From: Fabrea salina
Lineage: Eukaryota > Ciliophora > Heterotrichea > Heterotrichida > Fabreidae
Length of the DNA: 64,000 nt
NCBI GenBank assembly: GCA_022984795.1
Contig: JALIHJ010000076.1
Coordinates: 1 to 64,000, forward strand
Direction: 5' to 3'
Shown: positions 20,701 to 27,889 of the stretch, piece after piece
Numbering within the stretch: the first letter of the stretch is position 1
Layout of the letters: each line of letters starts with the position of its first letter
Translations under genes and position numbers: made by a program
Notes under the pieces: model-generated
What the model saw: only the letters and a program-made list of their open reading frames with translations
Databases searched by the model: none
Told to the model about the DNA's origin: nothing

Positions 20701-21115
20701 TGTAGGGGGCCTGGGAACTCTGCACTACCGGGACAGGCTCAATTGGGTGAGTGACTGGAACTTTGACGAAAGAGTCTTCACAGGGTAAGTAGTAGAGTTC
20801 TATTTTGCTAATGGCTTTTCCATTCCAGGAGTTCCTTACTTGGCCGTTGCGTCTTCCGTAAACTATTTCTAGCCAGAGTCTTTTACCGTCCTTTGCTGCT
20901 AGTTCGTAGCAGCTCAAAAACTTAGTTTTGCTTGCCATAAGGACTTCATCCTCGTTTGTGATTCTTAGCCTTAAACTAGAAATGGCATTTAAAATCGAAG
21001 TTCCGTCTGAAACGTCTTGGAGTCCTTTTTCTGTGTAAATGGCTTGTGCTTCAATTAGGTGTTGGTCGTTGAGTCCGTAAACTGCAAAGTAATCGATTAA
21101 TCTTGGAATTTCCAT
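17732..21115 (-). CDS. DENND4: DENND4-type Rab GEF (MABP-DENN-PPR-zinc tail)
   Basis: 1127 residues. An MABP-like N-terminal region (about 60-260) precedes a tripartite DENN domain; the core includes YEPITEAIAKQLHIQ, PLERIICNLVQEVPLPDQG and ILPAPLKNYIETIFPYIIG, with dDENN to about 690. A PPR-like helical pair at about 800-865 (KPDEDLYRRLIEACGRCG) and a C-terminal CPSCSYNLMHEDIMMGW...CPNC segment match the tail of animal DENND4, which activates Rab10-type GTPases in membrane traffic. The last 130 residues are Ser-rich. Start ATG 21113-21115, 11 bp from the upstream tandem gene. Confidence 0.9.
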   Translation of the reverse strand: MEIPRLIDYFAVYGLNDQHLIEAQAIYTEKGLQDVSDGTSILNAISSLRLRITNEDEVLMASKTKFLSCYELAAKDGKRLWLEIVYGRRNGQVRNSWNGKAISKIELYYLPCEDSFVKVPVTHPIEPVPVVQSSQAPYKYSHTDQDHHYYQGTYDITHILSAKERPGLSLVMTVCYTENTQAFPVNDVTLVSASVQQNEKGEWKKIAVIPEGYQHINFALGRNRDSFLCFRNTKPMQMVYKAELLDRFPKKDYGDSPLSQAIQMFCFNEGIQLTGEQESCKCFSFILTTVEGSSGKVVPRIYITCLIFYEPITEAIAKQLHIQVTASSKVYMPKAICLVSHWPFLDNYRSILKEIYRLHLSAYEVPLERIICNLVQEVPLPDQGVTCVLYNIGREKLEFSRPPPEYLPYVPYSCLEYLFRSLRVHDVISLWSCLMIERKVLLISTQKSLLTNVALALTSLVYPFKWEQVLIPILPAPLKNYIETIFPYIIGVSPGMLTSDIEVPVDAVQVDLDNGSIHLREPLPRLPDKLHRQLYNRLMTCANIYSPTDPHRCTCDEAFSMVFHDDSESQRFDHYRVQDAFLEFQTALLKNYQRYFIQIDGGIDKITEARQCFNIPAFLSYHKSNRSDNFLYKVTETSLFASFIEKRIFSGGISYEITYFDKAIKFKRTRNDPVYVKPYYTSETLPTLYANDIGLEPGMVFRYERFPRLEDTMFSEPRRVQQLATNAAPKPTLNLKDETLMRMSHAEWAKFLLSTIHRVWFLTLTASMPRFREQSASLMDLALQVMDNMKKKSVKPDEDLYRRLIEACGRCGLRERVLSLFKRMKNQGIEPDACTHGVYVSAVAEAPEMQKTFENVLTLSDLPPDSLCLTLDLERCVFITEDMCPSCSYNLMHEDIMMGWERSYSNYTTTCPNCEKKFAARFLVIIEHQVVKNIQVEFLSPPIIRKELENLMYKDGDSVLLAKDFVDKHRILFWNMALYFDLMKLPNFFLNPTFDPENIPLVISDFIKSPVKTPKSSRNAEHSRSRPMSNYSADEYSDTSSVSGVSSYSNASYNGIDTKIQNFVRSRSRNSSISSDNTTKSSSRNLSLKKLFAPYIEEFRNENYNKGLNSPLLANLDTEDKPEVFSP

Positions 21116-21126
21116 TTATTTGCTAA

Positions 21127-21714
21127 TTATAGTTTGGAGTATATTATTACTGGGTCAACTTTTAGGGCTGAAGTTGGGGAGTAGTTTACAGAGACACTTA
21201 CGAAGTCTGAGTTGTGGGTGAAACTAGCTTTTACAGTAGTTGTGCTTTCAGACTCTAGAGAGTCCAGCCAGATGATTCTTTGGTCGGCTTTCAGAAACAC
21301 AGGACTGACTTTCTGAGCGGAGTGCAGGTTGGTGAAAACTAGCAGGTGGGAGTGAGGCGGCAAAGAGGTTTCTACTGGGAAACTCTCAAAGACCCCTACT
21401 TGTGTCCACTGGGGTACTTCCAAAAAGCTGAGGAAAGAAGAGTAGTTGTCTTGGACTTCTCCTTCAACTTTAACTTTGCCACTTAAAATGAGTTCTTTTC
21501 CCTCAAGGGAGTTTACGGAGATGAGTTCTGACTCAAGTAGTTCTGTTTCTATGTTGAGTGCACTGAGAGTCCCGAGTTCTGCCCAGTCACAAAGAGTTTC
21601 TCCTTCCACAAGAACTCCTCCAGCCTGGAGAGTCCCTGTGACGTTGAGGTCTCCTTTGTTTTTGAGGAGTTGTGCGTAGGTGTTCCAAACGCAAAGCAAC
21701 AGCAAAAGTGCCAT
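21127..21714 (-). CDS. Small secreted protein of unknown function
   Basis: 195 residues with a signal peptide (MALLLLLCVWNTYAQ) and no further membrane helix. The middle is a run of short beta-like repeats (LNVTGTLQAGGVLVEGETL, ELISVNSLEGKELILSG) reminiscent of a beta-solenoid stem; the rest looks like a beta-sandwich. No family recognised. It is divergent from 21746 across only 31 bp and lies 11 bp before the DENND4 gene on the same strand. Confidence 0.65.
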   Translation of the reverse strand: MALLLLLCVWNTYAQLLKNKGDLNVTGTLQAGGVLVEGETLCDWAELGTLSALNIETELLESELISVNSLEGKELILSGKVKVEGEVQDNYSSFLSFLEVPQWTQVGVFESFPVETSLPPHSHLLVFTNLHSAQKVSPVFLKADQRIIWLDSLESESTTTVKASFTHNSDFVSVSVNYSPTSALKVDPVIIYSKL

Positions 21715-21745
21715 TTATTCGTTTTAAGTGAACATTTAAATAAGA
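21715..21745. promoter_or_regulatory. 31-bp bidirectional promoter
   Basis: The entire interval between the ATGs of the divergent genes at 21714 (minus) and 21746 (plus). It holds TTTTAAGTG and ATTTAAATAAG, and must contain both start sites unless one transcript starts inside the neighbouring gene. Confidence 0.55.
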
Positions 21746-22720
21746 ATGGAAGAAGATGACCAAATGCTAGAGTTCCTGGAAGAGTCCATAAAGAACCTTT
21801 GCGTTTTGATGCACACAGAGTTGTCTTCGTCGGGTGAAGAAAATCCTTACGGACTGGAAATAGAAGAAGTAATCCAACTGTCTCCAGAACAGGCTTTAGA
21901 CCACATTTCAAGAGTCCTTGACGAACTCATCCAACTCAAAAAACAAATCTCGCAACTAGAGAACTACCAAGACTTCAAAAACTCAGACAACTACGAAAAA
22001 GCACTTCAGAAACTAGAAAACGAAGTCAGGAACCACATCAAAGTAGAACAACAACTTAAAATCTACATCGACAACCTGAAGTCCAAACTTTCAGAAGCAG
22101 AAAAAACTGGTGAGGAACTCCAACACAACAACCAAAACTTAATTGAGCAAATGAAAAACGACAACAAAGCACTCAGGAACCTCATCAAAATTCGAGAAAA
22201 AGAAATCCAGGAACTCAAAGCCAGAAAGAACTCCCAAAAAAAACTGCCGAAAAACAAGACTTCGCGGGAACCAGACAAAGTACTTGACTTAGAAAGAAGA
22301 AGCAACAAACTCCAACAAGAAATTAAGAACCTCCAAAGCATCCTCAACGACAAAACTAAAGAACTCAACAAACAAAAACACCAAAGAAAGAAAATCCAAA
22401 GCATCGGCAACTTCCCAGAACCCACTTTCGACCAAGAAAAAGCAGTCGTTGAGTTCTATAAAAAGAAATACGAAGAAAAGTGCCTTGAAACCGAACAACT
22501 CCAAAAAAGAGTCAAAAGGAACCAAGTCTACGAAAGACCAATCAAGACTGACAGGTCCGTGTCACCACTATTAGCTTCTCAGAACAAAAACAAGCCCGAA
22601 GACTTCAACGGACTAGCTTCTTCAAAGTCCTCCAACAACTTTCATCGGGACGCTTCGACTGGAAAGCTAAAAAGGTCCAAGTCCAAGCCTAAGTATAAAG
22701 TTTCTAGTCTCAAAAAATAA
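21746..22720 (+). CDS. Coiled-coil protein with basic tail
   Basis: 324 residues. After an acidic N-terminus (MEEDDQMLEFLEE), residues about 60-260 are a strong coiled coil (LKIYIDNLKSKLSEAEKTG, KVLDLERRSNKLQQEIKN). The last 70 residues are Lys/Ser-rich (LKRSKSKPKYKVSSLKK) and could bind microtubules or nucleic acid. No named family. The stop is 13 bp before the next same-strand gene. Confidence 0.75.
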   Translation: MEEDDQMLEFLEESIKNLCVLMHTELSSSGEENPYGLEIEEVIQLSPEQALDHISRVLDELIQLKKQISQLENYQDFKNSDNYEKALQKLENEVRNHIKVEQQLKIYIDNLKSKLSEAEKTGEELQHNNQNLIEQMKNDNKALRNLIKIREKEIQELKARKNSQKKLPKNKTSREPDKVLDLERRSNKLQQEIKNLQSILNDKTKELNKQKHQRKKIQSIGNFPEPTFDQEKAVVEFYKKKYEEKCLETEQLQKRVKRNQVYERPIKTDRSVSPLLASQNKNKPEDFNGLASSKSSNNFHRDASTGKLKRSKSKPKYKVSSLKK

Positions 22721-22733
22721 TATAGGTAATATA

Positions 22734-24548
22734 ATGGCAATGAAACTGAACCTCCAACCGTACCCTAAAGACCACTACCAAGAAATAGCTTTTGTCCAAA
22801 AGTCCAAAGAGTCTGACTTCTTCCTGGCTTTCGGAATAGCACTTCTGGAAACCCTCAACAGACTAAGACTTCGAAAAGACATTTACGAACAAGTCTTGAA
22901 TAGAATGCAAAGGTGCTTCAGTGGATTTCCACAGAACTTAAGTGGTTCTTTAGAAGTAATTCAGCGGTTATTTAGCTGCATTGACCTCGTTGAAGTGGAA
23001 ACTTCCAAAGAATGGCTGGATCACTATTTCACTTCAGAAGAAAACATTTCTACTCAAGTGGAAGACTTTGTGATTGGTTTGATCCTTTCTGCAAACCCAA
23101 GTGCAAGGGACTCCATGAACACAGAAGTTGAAAACTTAAACTACTTGCTGACACCAGTGCTTGAAGCAATTGGAATCAACTTAAGAGTTGAAATCCACGA
23201 AAACAAACCACTGGAGTTGTTCGGGTCACCTCAACTAGCACCTTTGGTGGTAATGTTTTTGTATGGAACCAACTACGGCTTAATTTACCATTCAAAACAC
23301 AAATACGTAGACGCAGGAGGCCAGTTAGAAAATGAGTTCCCTTTTTTCTCACATAAGCCTGATAACTCTCGGGACGTAAAGACTTTCTTGACTCTGCTTG
23401 ACAACCTTTATGAGTGCATTGACCTTTCAAAAATCAAAAACTTACAAAGAACAAAGCAACTAGTTAATGAAATAAACAGGTCCCTTCCAGTGACTGAAAG
23501 CGTCCTCCGAAAGCTAGAAAGTAGCCTTAACAAGATCAGTGCTTGTGGCCACTCGTCTGGACTCTTCAAAACAGACTGTGGAGACCAGCACTGTGCTGAG
23601 TGTTTGAGGGAGCTTATAAAAGAACAAATTCAAGAGAAAAAAAGTTTAAGTGAAATGACTTGCCGTTGTAACAAGAAAATATCTCCCAAAAACATAAACT
23701 CCATTTACCCTGAAGTTTCCAAAGAATTAGATAAGAGTGGAGCCTTTCCCCAAACGAAATCCTCTCAACTTCCCTCTTATAATGCTTCTCAGGCTGATTC
23801 AAAAATTGTTCCTATCATCAGTTCTCAAAGTCAGCTCTCTGGCTCTCAGCAACACCCACCTACGAGGCAACCCACTAACTCTCAGTCTCAACCCTTCGGC
23901 TCTCAGCAGCACTCACCTATGAAGCAACCCACTAACTCTCAGTCTCAGAGTCCAGCGAACCCCATGCATCAACGCCTATCTTTGGACCAACCCTTCAACT
24001 CTAAGTTCCCTAATTCCAATCCTTCCCAATTTCAAGTTAAGAAACTTAATCCCCAACCTGAAAAGATACTTACAGAGTGTTATGTTTGCAAACAAGGAAA
24101 GGAAGAAGACGAATTCAACTTAGTAAAGTGCTCTGACCACTCCATCTGCAACGAATGCCGTTCAAGACTCTTTGCAGAGGGCTCTAACTCGTGTCCGAAG
24201 TGCAATCGCGAGTATGGCGACAACGACATAGACTTACTTAGGTGTGTTGCTATGGCCTTTGGCCACGAAATCCAAGAACGCAAGGAAAAAGATCAGTTCT
24301 TCTGTGAAAAGTGCCGAACTTACAAGCACCAGAAACTAAAGTTTGACTGCAAATGTGGAAAAGAAACCTGTAAAAGCTGCAGCCAGGGTTCTTGTGCTTT
24401 TTGCAAAACCCAAACTAATCCAGTCAAAGGAATCAGATGCAATGCCTGTGGACAAAACTTACCTAGAGAAGAAATCTTTCTGTACCCCTGCCAGCACCCT
24501 GTGCACCAGGCTTGCGTGCAAGAAAGGTGTCCTGTGTGTCCGGGTTAA
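22734..24548 (+). CDS. Otubain-like (inactive) domain fused to RING/IBR-type zinc fingers
   Basis: 604 residues. Residues about 15-190 follow the otubain layout: ESDFFLAFGIALLETL aligns with the otubain DGNCFYRAFGF box, TQVEDFVIGLILSANPSARD with its central helix, and VVMFLYGTNYGLIYHSKH with the GHYDILY strand. The catalytic Cys is replaced by Asp and the His by Asn, so it should not cleave ubiquitin. A Cys/His cluster follows at about 265-310, then a Ser/Gln-rich linker. A C3HC4-type RING (CYVCKQGKEED...CPKC) is followed by an IBR-like cluster (CEKCRTYKHQKLKFDCKCG) and a final C-x2-C...CQHPVHQAC...CPVC module, an RBR-like order. A ubiquitin-binding E3 ligase is inferred. Confidence 0.7.
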   Translation: MAMKLNLQPYPKDHYQEIAFVQKSKESDFFLAFGIALLETLNRLRLRKDIYEQVLNRMQRCFSGFPQNLSGSLEVIQRLFSCIDLVEVETSKEWLDHYFTSEENISTQVEDFVIGLILSANPSARDSMNTEVENLNYLLTPVLEAIGINLRVEIHENKPLELFGSPQLAPLVVMFLYGTNYGLIYHSKHKYVDAGGQLENEFPFFSHKPDNSRDVKTFLTLLDNLYECIDLSKIKNLQRTKQLVNEINRSLPVTESVLRKLESSLNKISACGHSSGLFKTDCGDQHCAECLRELIKEQIQEKKSLSEMTCRCNKKISPKNINSIYPEVSKELDKSGAFPQTKSSQLPSYNASQADSKIVPIISSQSQLSGSQQHPPTRQPTNSQSQPFGSQQHSPMKQPTNSQSQSPANPMHQRLSLDQPFNSKFPNSNPSQFQVKKLNPQPEKILTECYVCKQGKEEDEFNLVKCSDHSICNECRSRLFAEGSNSCPKCNREYGDNDIDLLRCVAMAFGHEIQERKEKDQFFCEKCRTYKHQKLKFDCKCGKETCKSCSQGSCAFCKTQTNPVKGIRCNACGQNLPREEIFLYPCQHPVHQACVQERCPVCPG

Positions 24549-24989
24549 TTAACTATCTCCATTAACTACTAAGTTAGGGTTGTGGTCTACTTTGTTGGAA
24601 AACTCAGTTGGAGTCAAAGCTACGAGTTTAAGTTTGTTTGACAAGTTGGTTACCTGGGGCAGAGTTGAGGTTTTAGCTGAAAGAGCACTGCGCACTTGAA
24701 GCAAGACTTCACTTCCTTTCAAGGAGTGAGCGTTGTGTGTAAGTAAAGAACGAATCCACTCCAAAGCTTGAGGAGAAGCGTGGACCCAGTAACGACCTAG
24801 GAGGAACTGGATAAGGGTTTGGGTGTAGGAACTAGGCATTTCTCTGGGAGGCTCGACGTTTTCCAAACACCAGTCAAGGAGTTCCCAGTCTTGGGTCTGA
24901 ACAGCTTGGAGCAACAAAGAAGAGTTCTCTTGGGGCTCCAGAGGCACAGAACTTTGCACAGTTTGGACTCTTGCGTCCTGAACTTCCAT
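24549..24989 (-). CDS. Utp12-domain protein (small-subunit processome, WDR43/UTP5 C-terminus-like)
   Basis: 146 residues. The segment SLLLQAVQTQDWELLDWCLE, followed by TLIQFLLGRYWVHASPQALEW and IRSLLTHNAHSL, fits the helical Utp12 domain found at the C-terminus of U3 snoRNP WD40 proteins. Here it stands alone with no propeller. The ATG (24987-24989) is one base after the TAA of the RAP gene on the same strand; the stop abuts the stop of the convergent RING gene. A stand-alone role in the t-UTP subcomplex is inferred. Confidence 0.55.
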   Translation of the reverse strand: MEVQDARVQTVQSSVPLEPQENSSLLLQAVQTQDWELLDWCLENVEPPREMPSSYTQTLIQFLLGRYWVHASPQALEWIRSLLTHNAHSLKGSEVLLQVRSALSAKTSTLPQVTNLSNKLKLVALTPTEFSNKVDHNPNLVVNGDS

Positions 24990-24990
24990 T

Positions 24991-26031
24991 TTAATTAACT
25001 AGTCGCAGTTTCCTTTTAGTGTAGATGGTTTTTTCGACTTGGTCGAAGTATCTGTTCCATTCAAAAAACGGAATGTTGACTATTTTGTACCCCAGTGACT
25101 TAAGCAGACGGTACTTGAGTTCGACTTGTCCAATGAGTTTGTTTTTAGCAACTGTGTCAAAAGTTTCGCCCCTAGCAGGCTTCATGTAGTGCATAGGTCC
25201 GTCAGCGTCTATAACGAGTCCTTTGCTTTCGAAGTCCACCACGTAAGTGTCCAGCAGGTTAACATTTTCAGAGAACTCCTTGCGCATCCCGAGAAGTATG
25301 TACTTGATTTCCTGGTGCATTTTTGAATGTGGCGACTGGGAGCTGACTAACTGGGAGTTTGTGGACGTTTGCTGGATGATAGGTACTTTGGTGGAGAGCT
25401 TTTTCAGGTAACTAGAAAGTGACTCTCCAGAAAAAAGAATCCCTTCGAGCAAACTAGGGGCTTCTTGGGAAAGAGCTAGTTGGATGATTCTGCTGTTCTG
25501 GATGCCTTGGGACGAAGGTTGGAAGTTGGACCCTAGTTTCTCCCAGAACTCCCAGTTGTAGTACTTAAGCACACACAAGTTAACTGCAGCTTCAAGTGCT
25601 TTGGGTCCTTTGAAGTCGCCCAAACTATCCACAATGTGGTTCAGGAGCTTTTTGCTGGGTCTGTTGATTGTCCCGTACACGTTAATGAGCTTGTAAGCGG
25701 ATTCCGAGGTAAGTTTGCTGTCTAGGAGTTGGCTTTCGATTCTGGAATAGTTAGCCTCAGACATCTCGAACCTAGCCCGGGTGAGCCAGTACAGCACTGT
25801 GGACAAGTCTTCAGTTTCGAAGTCATGTCTGTTCAGAGCCATTTGGAAGTTCTTGTAGACTTCCTGGTCAACGTCTTCTCTGCCCCAAGGGGTTATGTAG
25901 CCCTTCAAGCAAAGGGAATTTAGTTTTTCAGTGAGTCCTTTGGTGTTAGGGGATGCGTTCTGCAATTCCTTAATGAGTTCTTTTGATATTCTAAGTGCTT
26001 CTTTAGGGGCCCTTAGGGAACTTATTGCCAT
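24991..26031 (-). CDS. RAP-domain (FASTK-like) RNA-binding protein
   Basis: About 346 residues from ATG 26029-26031 (MAISSLRAPKE); further upstream frame extends into the divergent protease gene and is not used. The middle is helical-repeat-like. The C-terminal 60 residues are a RAP domain: GLVIDADGPMHYMKPARGET, then LLKSLGYKIVNIPFFEWNRY. RAP proteins act in mitochondrial or chloroplast RNA processing; this cell type implies mitochondria. Divergent from the i-AAA protease gene across 34 bp. Confidence 0.8.
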   Translation of the reverse strand: MAISSLRAPKEALRISKELIKELQNASPNTKGLTEKLNSLCLKGYITPWGREDVDQEVYKNFQMALNRHDFETEDLSTVLYWLTRARFEMSEANYSRIESQLLDSKLTSESAYKLINVYGTINRPSKKLLNHIVDSLGDFKGPKALEAAVNLCVLKYYNWEFWEKLGSNFQPSSQGIQNSRIIQLALSQEAPSLLEGILFSGESLSSYLKKLSTKVPIIQQTSTNSQLVSSQSPHSKMHQEIKYILLGMRKEFSENVNLLDTYVVDFESKGLVIDADGPMHYMKPARGETFDTVAKNKLIGQVELKYRLLKSLGYKIVNIPFFEWNRYFDQVEKTIYTKRKLRLVN

Positions 26032-26065
26032 TATCCAACTAAGAACAGTAAGCCAGCTTATAAAT
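26032..26065. promoter_or_regulatory. 34-bp bidirectional promoter (RAP / i-AAA)
   Basis: The sole interval between two divergent ATGs, both for predicted mitochondrial proteins. CTTATAAAT abuts the protease start. Confidence 0.5.
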
Positions 26066-27736
26066 ATGTTAAGGGCTTTAAGAAGGGTCTCCAGCAACAG
26101 TGCTGTTTTCATGCGCAAAAAAGACTCAAGCAGTTCTAGACAATCCGACTCTAAGTTGAACCAAGAGTACTTATATGCAATCAAAAACAAAAGCCTCATG
26201 GACTTGGTTGGGAACTCTTCTATAGGCACCAAGGAGAACCCTTTAAAGTTGAAAGAGGTAGGCACCACCAACCCTCCTAGTGTCCTAGGACCAATTTTGT
26301 CCATTGCAACTGTGGGGATCTTAATCTACATGCTAGTTTCAGACAGAGGAGGCATGGGAGGGATTTCTTCTATACTGAACGAGAAGAAGCACATCTCACT
26401 GGCCGAAGCTTCCAACGTCACCTTTGAGGACGTCAAGGGAGTTGATGAGTGCAGAGCTGAACTCGAAGAAATCGTGGACTACCTAAAGAACCCCCAGAAG
26501 TACCACTCTTTAGGAGCCAAAATGCCCAAAGGAATTCTGATTACAGGAGACCCAGGCACAGGAAAGACCCTACTAGCCAAGGCAATAGCAGGGGAGTCCA
26601 AAGTAAAGTTCTTCTTCAGTTCAGGTTCTGACTTCGACGAGTTGTTTGTAGGAATGGGTGCGAAGAGAGTCAGGGAGTTGTTTGCAGAAGCCAAAAAGAA
26701 CGCACCGTGCATTATCTTCATTGACGAAATAGACGCTTTGGGTTCTTCCAGGAAAAGCAGAGACATCAACTACAACCGCCAAACACTCAACCAACTCTTG
26801 GTGGAAATGGACGGATTCGAACCCAAAGAAAACATTTTGGTGATTGGAGCAACTAACTTTGCAGAGAGTCTGGACCACGCTTTAAAGAGACCTGGTCGCT
26901 TCGATAAAGTAATTGAAATTCCCAAACCTGACCTCAAAGGAAGAAATGAGATCCTCCAACTTTACTTCAGCAAGGTCAAACTCGACCCTAACTTCGACAT
27001 AAACAACATTGCAAAGCGCACTGTAGGAATGACTGGGGCTGACTTAGCTAACCTCGTCAACCTTGCTGCACTCAACGCAATCAAGTCAGACCACGAATAC
27101 GTCACGAAAGAGGATGCCGAACTCGCACACGAAAGAATAATCATGGGTGTAGAAAGGAAGTCACTCACTATGAAAGACGAAGAAAAACATAACACAGCTA
27201 TTCACGAAGCCGGTCACGCAATTGCAGCGCACTTCACGAAGAAAGCAGACCCCGTCCACAAAATCACAATTCTGCCTAGAGGCAATGCCTTAGGATTCAC
27301 AATGTCACTTGCTGAAAAAGATAGGTTGCACTCCAACAGGAACCAAATCCTTGCTATGGTCGATGTTGCCATGGGAGGACGTGCAGCTGAAGAAATATTT
27401 CAGGGCCAAGACTTACTTACTACAGGTTGCTCCAGCGATATGTACAAAACGACTCAGATTGTTTATGAAGCTGTCAAAAGAGGAATATTTAGCGAACTCA
27501 CAGGTTTAGTGGACACGTCCGTGGTTGAAGAGGAAGGCATAGACCAAAGAGACCTAATTGACAAAGTAGTTAAGGAAATACTTGAGGAAAGCTACAACAG
27601 AACCAAAATGCTGCTAGAAAGCAAAAAAGAGATCATTGAGAAATTAGCTGATGTTTTATTAGAAAAAGAAACCATAGACAGAGAAGAGTTCTTAGAAATC
27701 GTAGGTCCCGGCGAGCAAGTCACCACTAGCCAGTAA
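26066..27736 (+). CDS. YME1L: Mitochondrial FtsH-type AAA protease (YME1/i-AAA-like)
   Basis: 556 residues from ATG 26066. The N-terminus [19 protein letters not shown] is a mitochondrial presequence. One membrane helix ([15 protein letters not shown]) precedes the AAA domain, as in i-AAA enzymes. Walker A is GDPGTGKT, Walker [11 protein letters not shown], and the second region of homology is [19 protein letters not shown]. The zinc site is HEAGH, with the distal acidic ligand in TGCSSDMYK. All catalytic residues are present. It degrades inner-membrane proteins facing the intermembrane space. Confidence 0.9.
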   Translation: MLRALRRVSSNSAVFMRKKDSSSSRQSDSKLNQEYLYAIKNKSLMDLVGNSSIGTKENPLKLKEVGTTNPPSVLGPILSIATVGILIYMLVSDRGGMGGISSILNEKKHISLAEASNVTFEDVKGVDECRAELEEIVDYLKNPQKYHSLGAKMPKGILITGDPGTGKTLLAKAIAGESKVKFFFSSGSDFDELFVGMGAKRVRELFAEAKKNAPCIIFIDEIDALGSSRKSRDINYNRQTLNQLLVEMDGFEPKENILVIGATNFAESLDHALKRPGRFDKVIEIPKPDLKGRNEILQLYFSKVKLDPNFDINNIAKRTVGMTGADLANLVNLAALNAIKSDHEYVTKEDAELAHERIIMGVERKSLTMKDEEKHNTAIHEAGHAIAAHFTKKADPVHKITILPRGNALGFTMSLAEKDRLHSNRNQILAMVDVAMGGRAAEEIFQGQDLLTTGCSSDMYKTTQIVYEAVKRGIFSELTGLVDTSVVEEEGIDQRDLIDKVVKEILEESYNRTKMLLESKKEIIEKLADVLLEKETIDREEFLEIVGPGEQVTTSQ

Positions 27737-27889
27737 TATAGTTAGCTGTGTCTTCTTAATATTAGTGCTTTCTTGTGAGTTCTTGCTTGAATGAGCTGTT
27801 AGACTTCAGTCAGAGGTAAAAGTTCTTCTTGAGTCTAGAAACTCAGCTACCGAAAGAGAATTTCTTTGAATTGTCTTCAGTTAAGTTAT

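Noticed and set aside
24991-26304. Longer RAP protein starting at 26304
   Set aside because: The extra N-terminal 91 codons lie antisense within the i-AAA protease gene; the ATG at 26029-26031 has the usual context and leaves a 34-bp divergent promoter.
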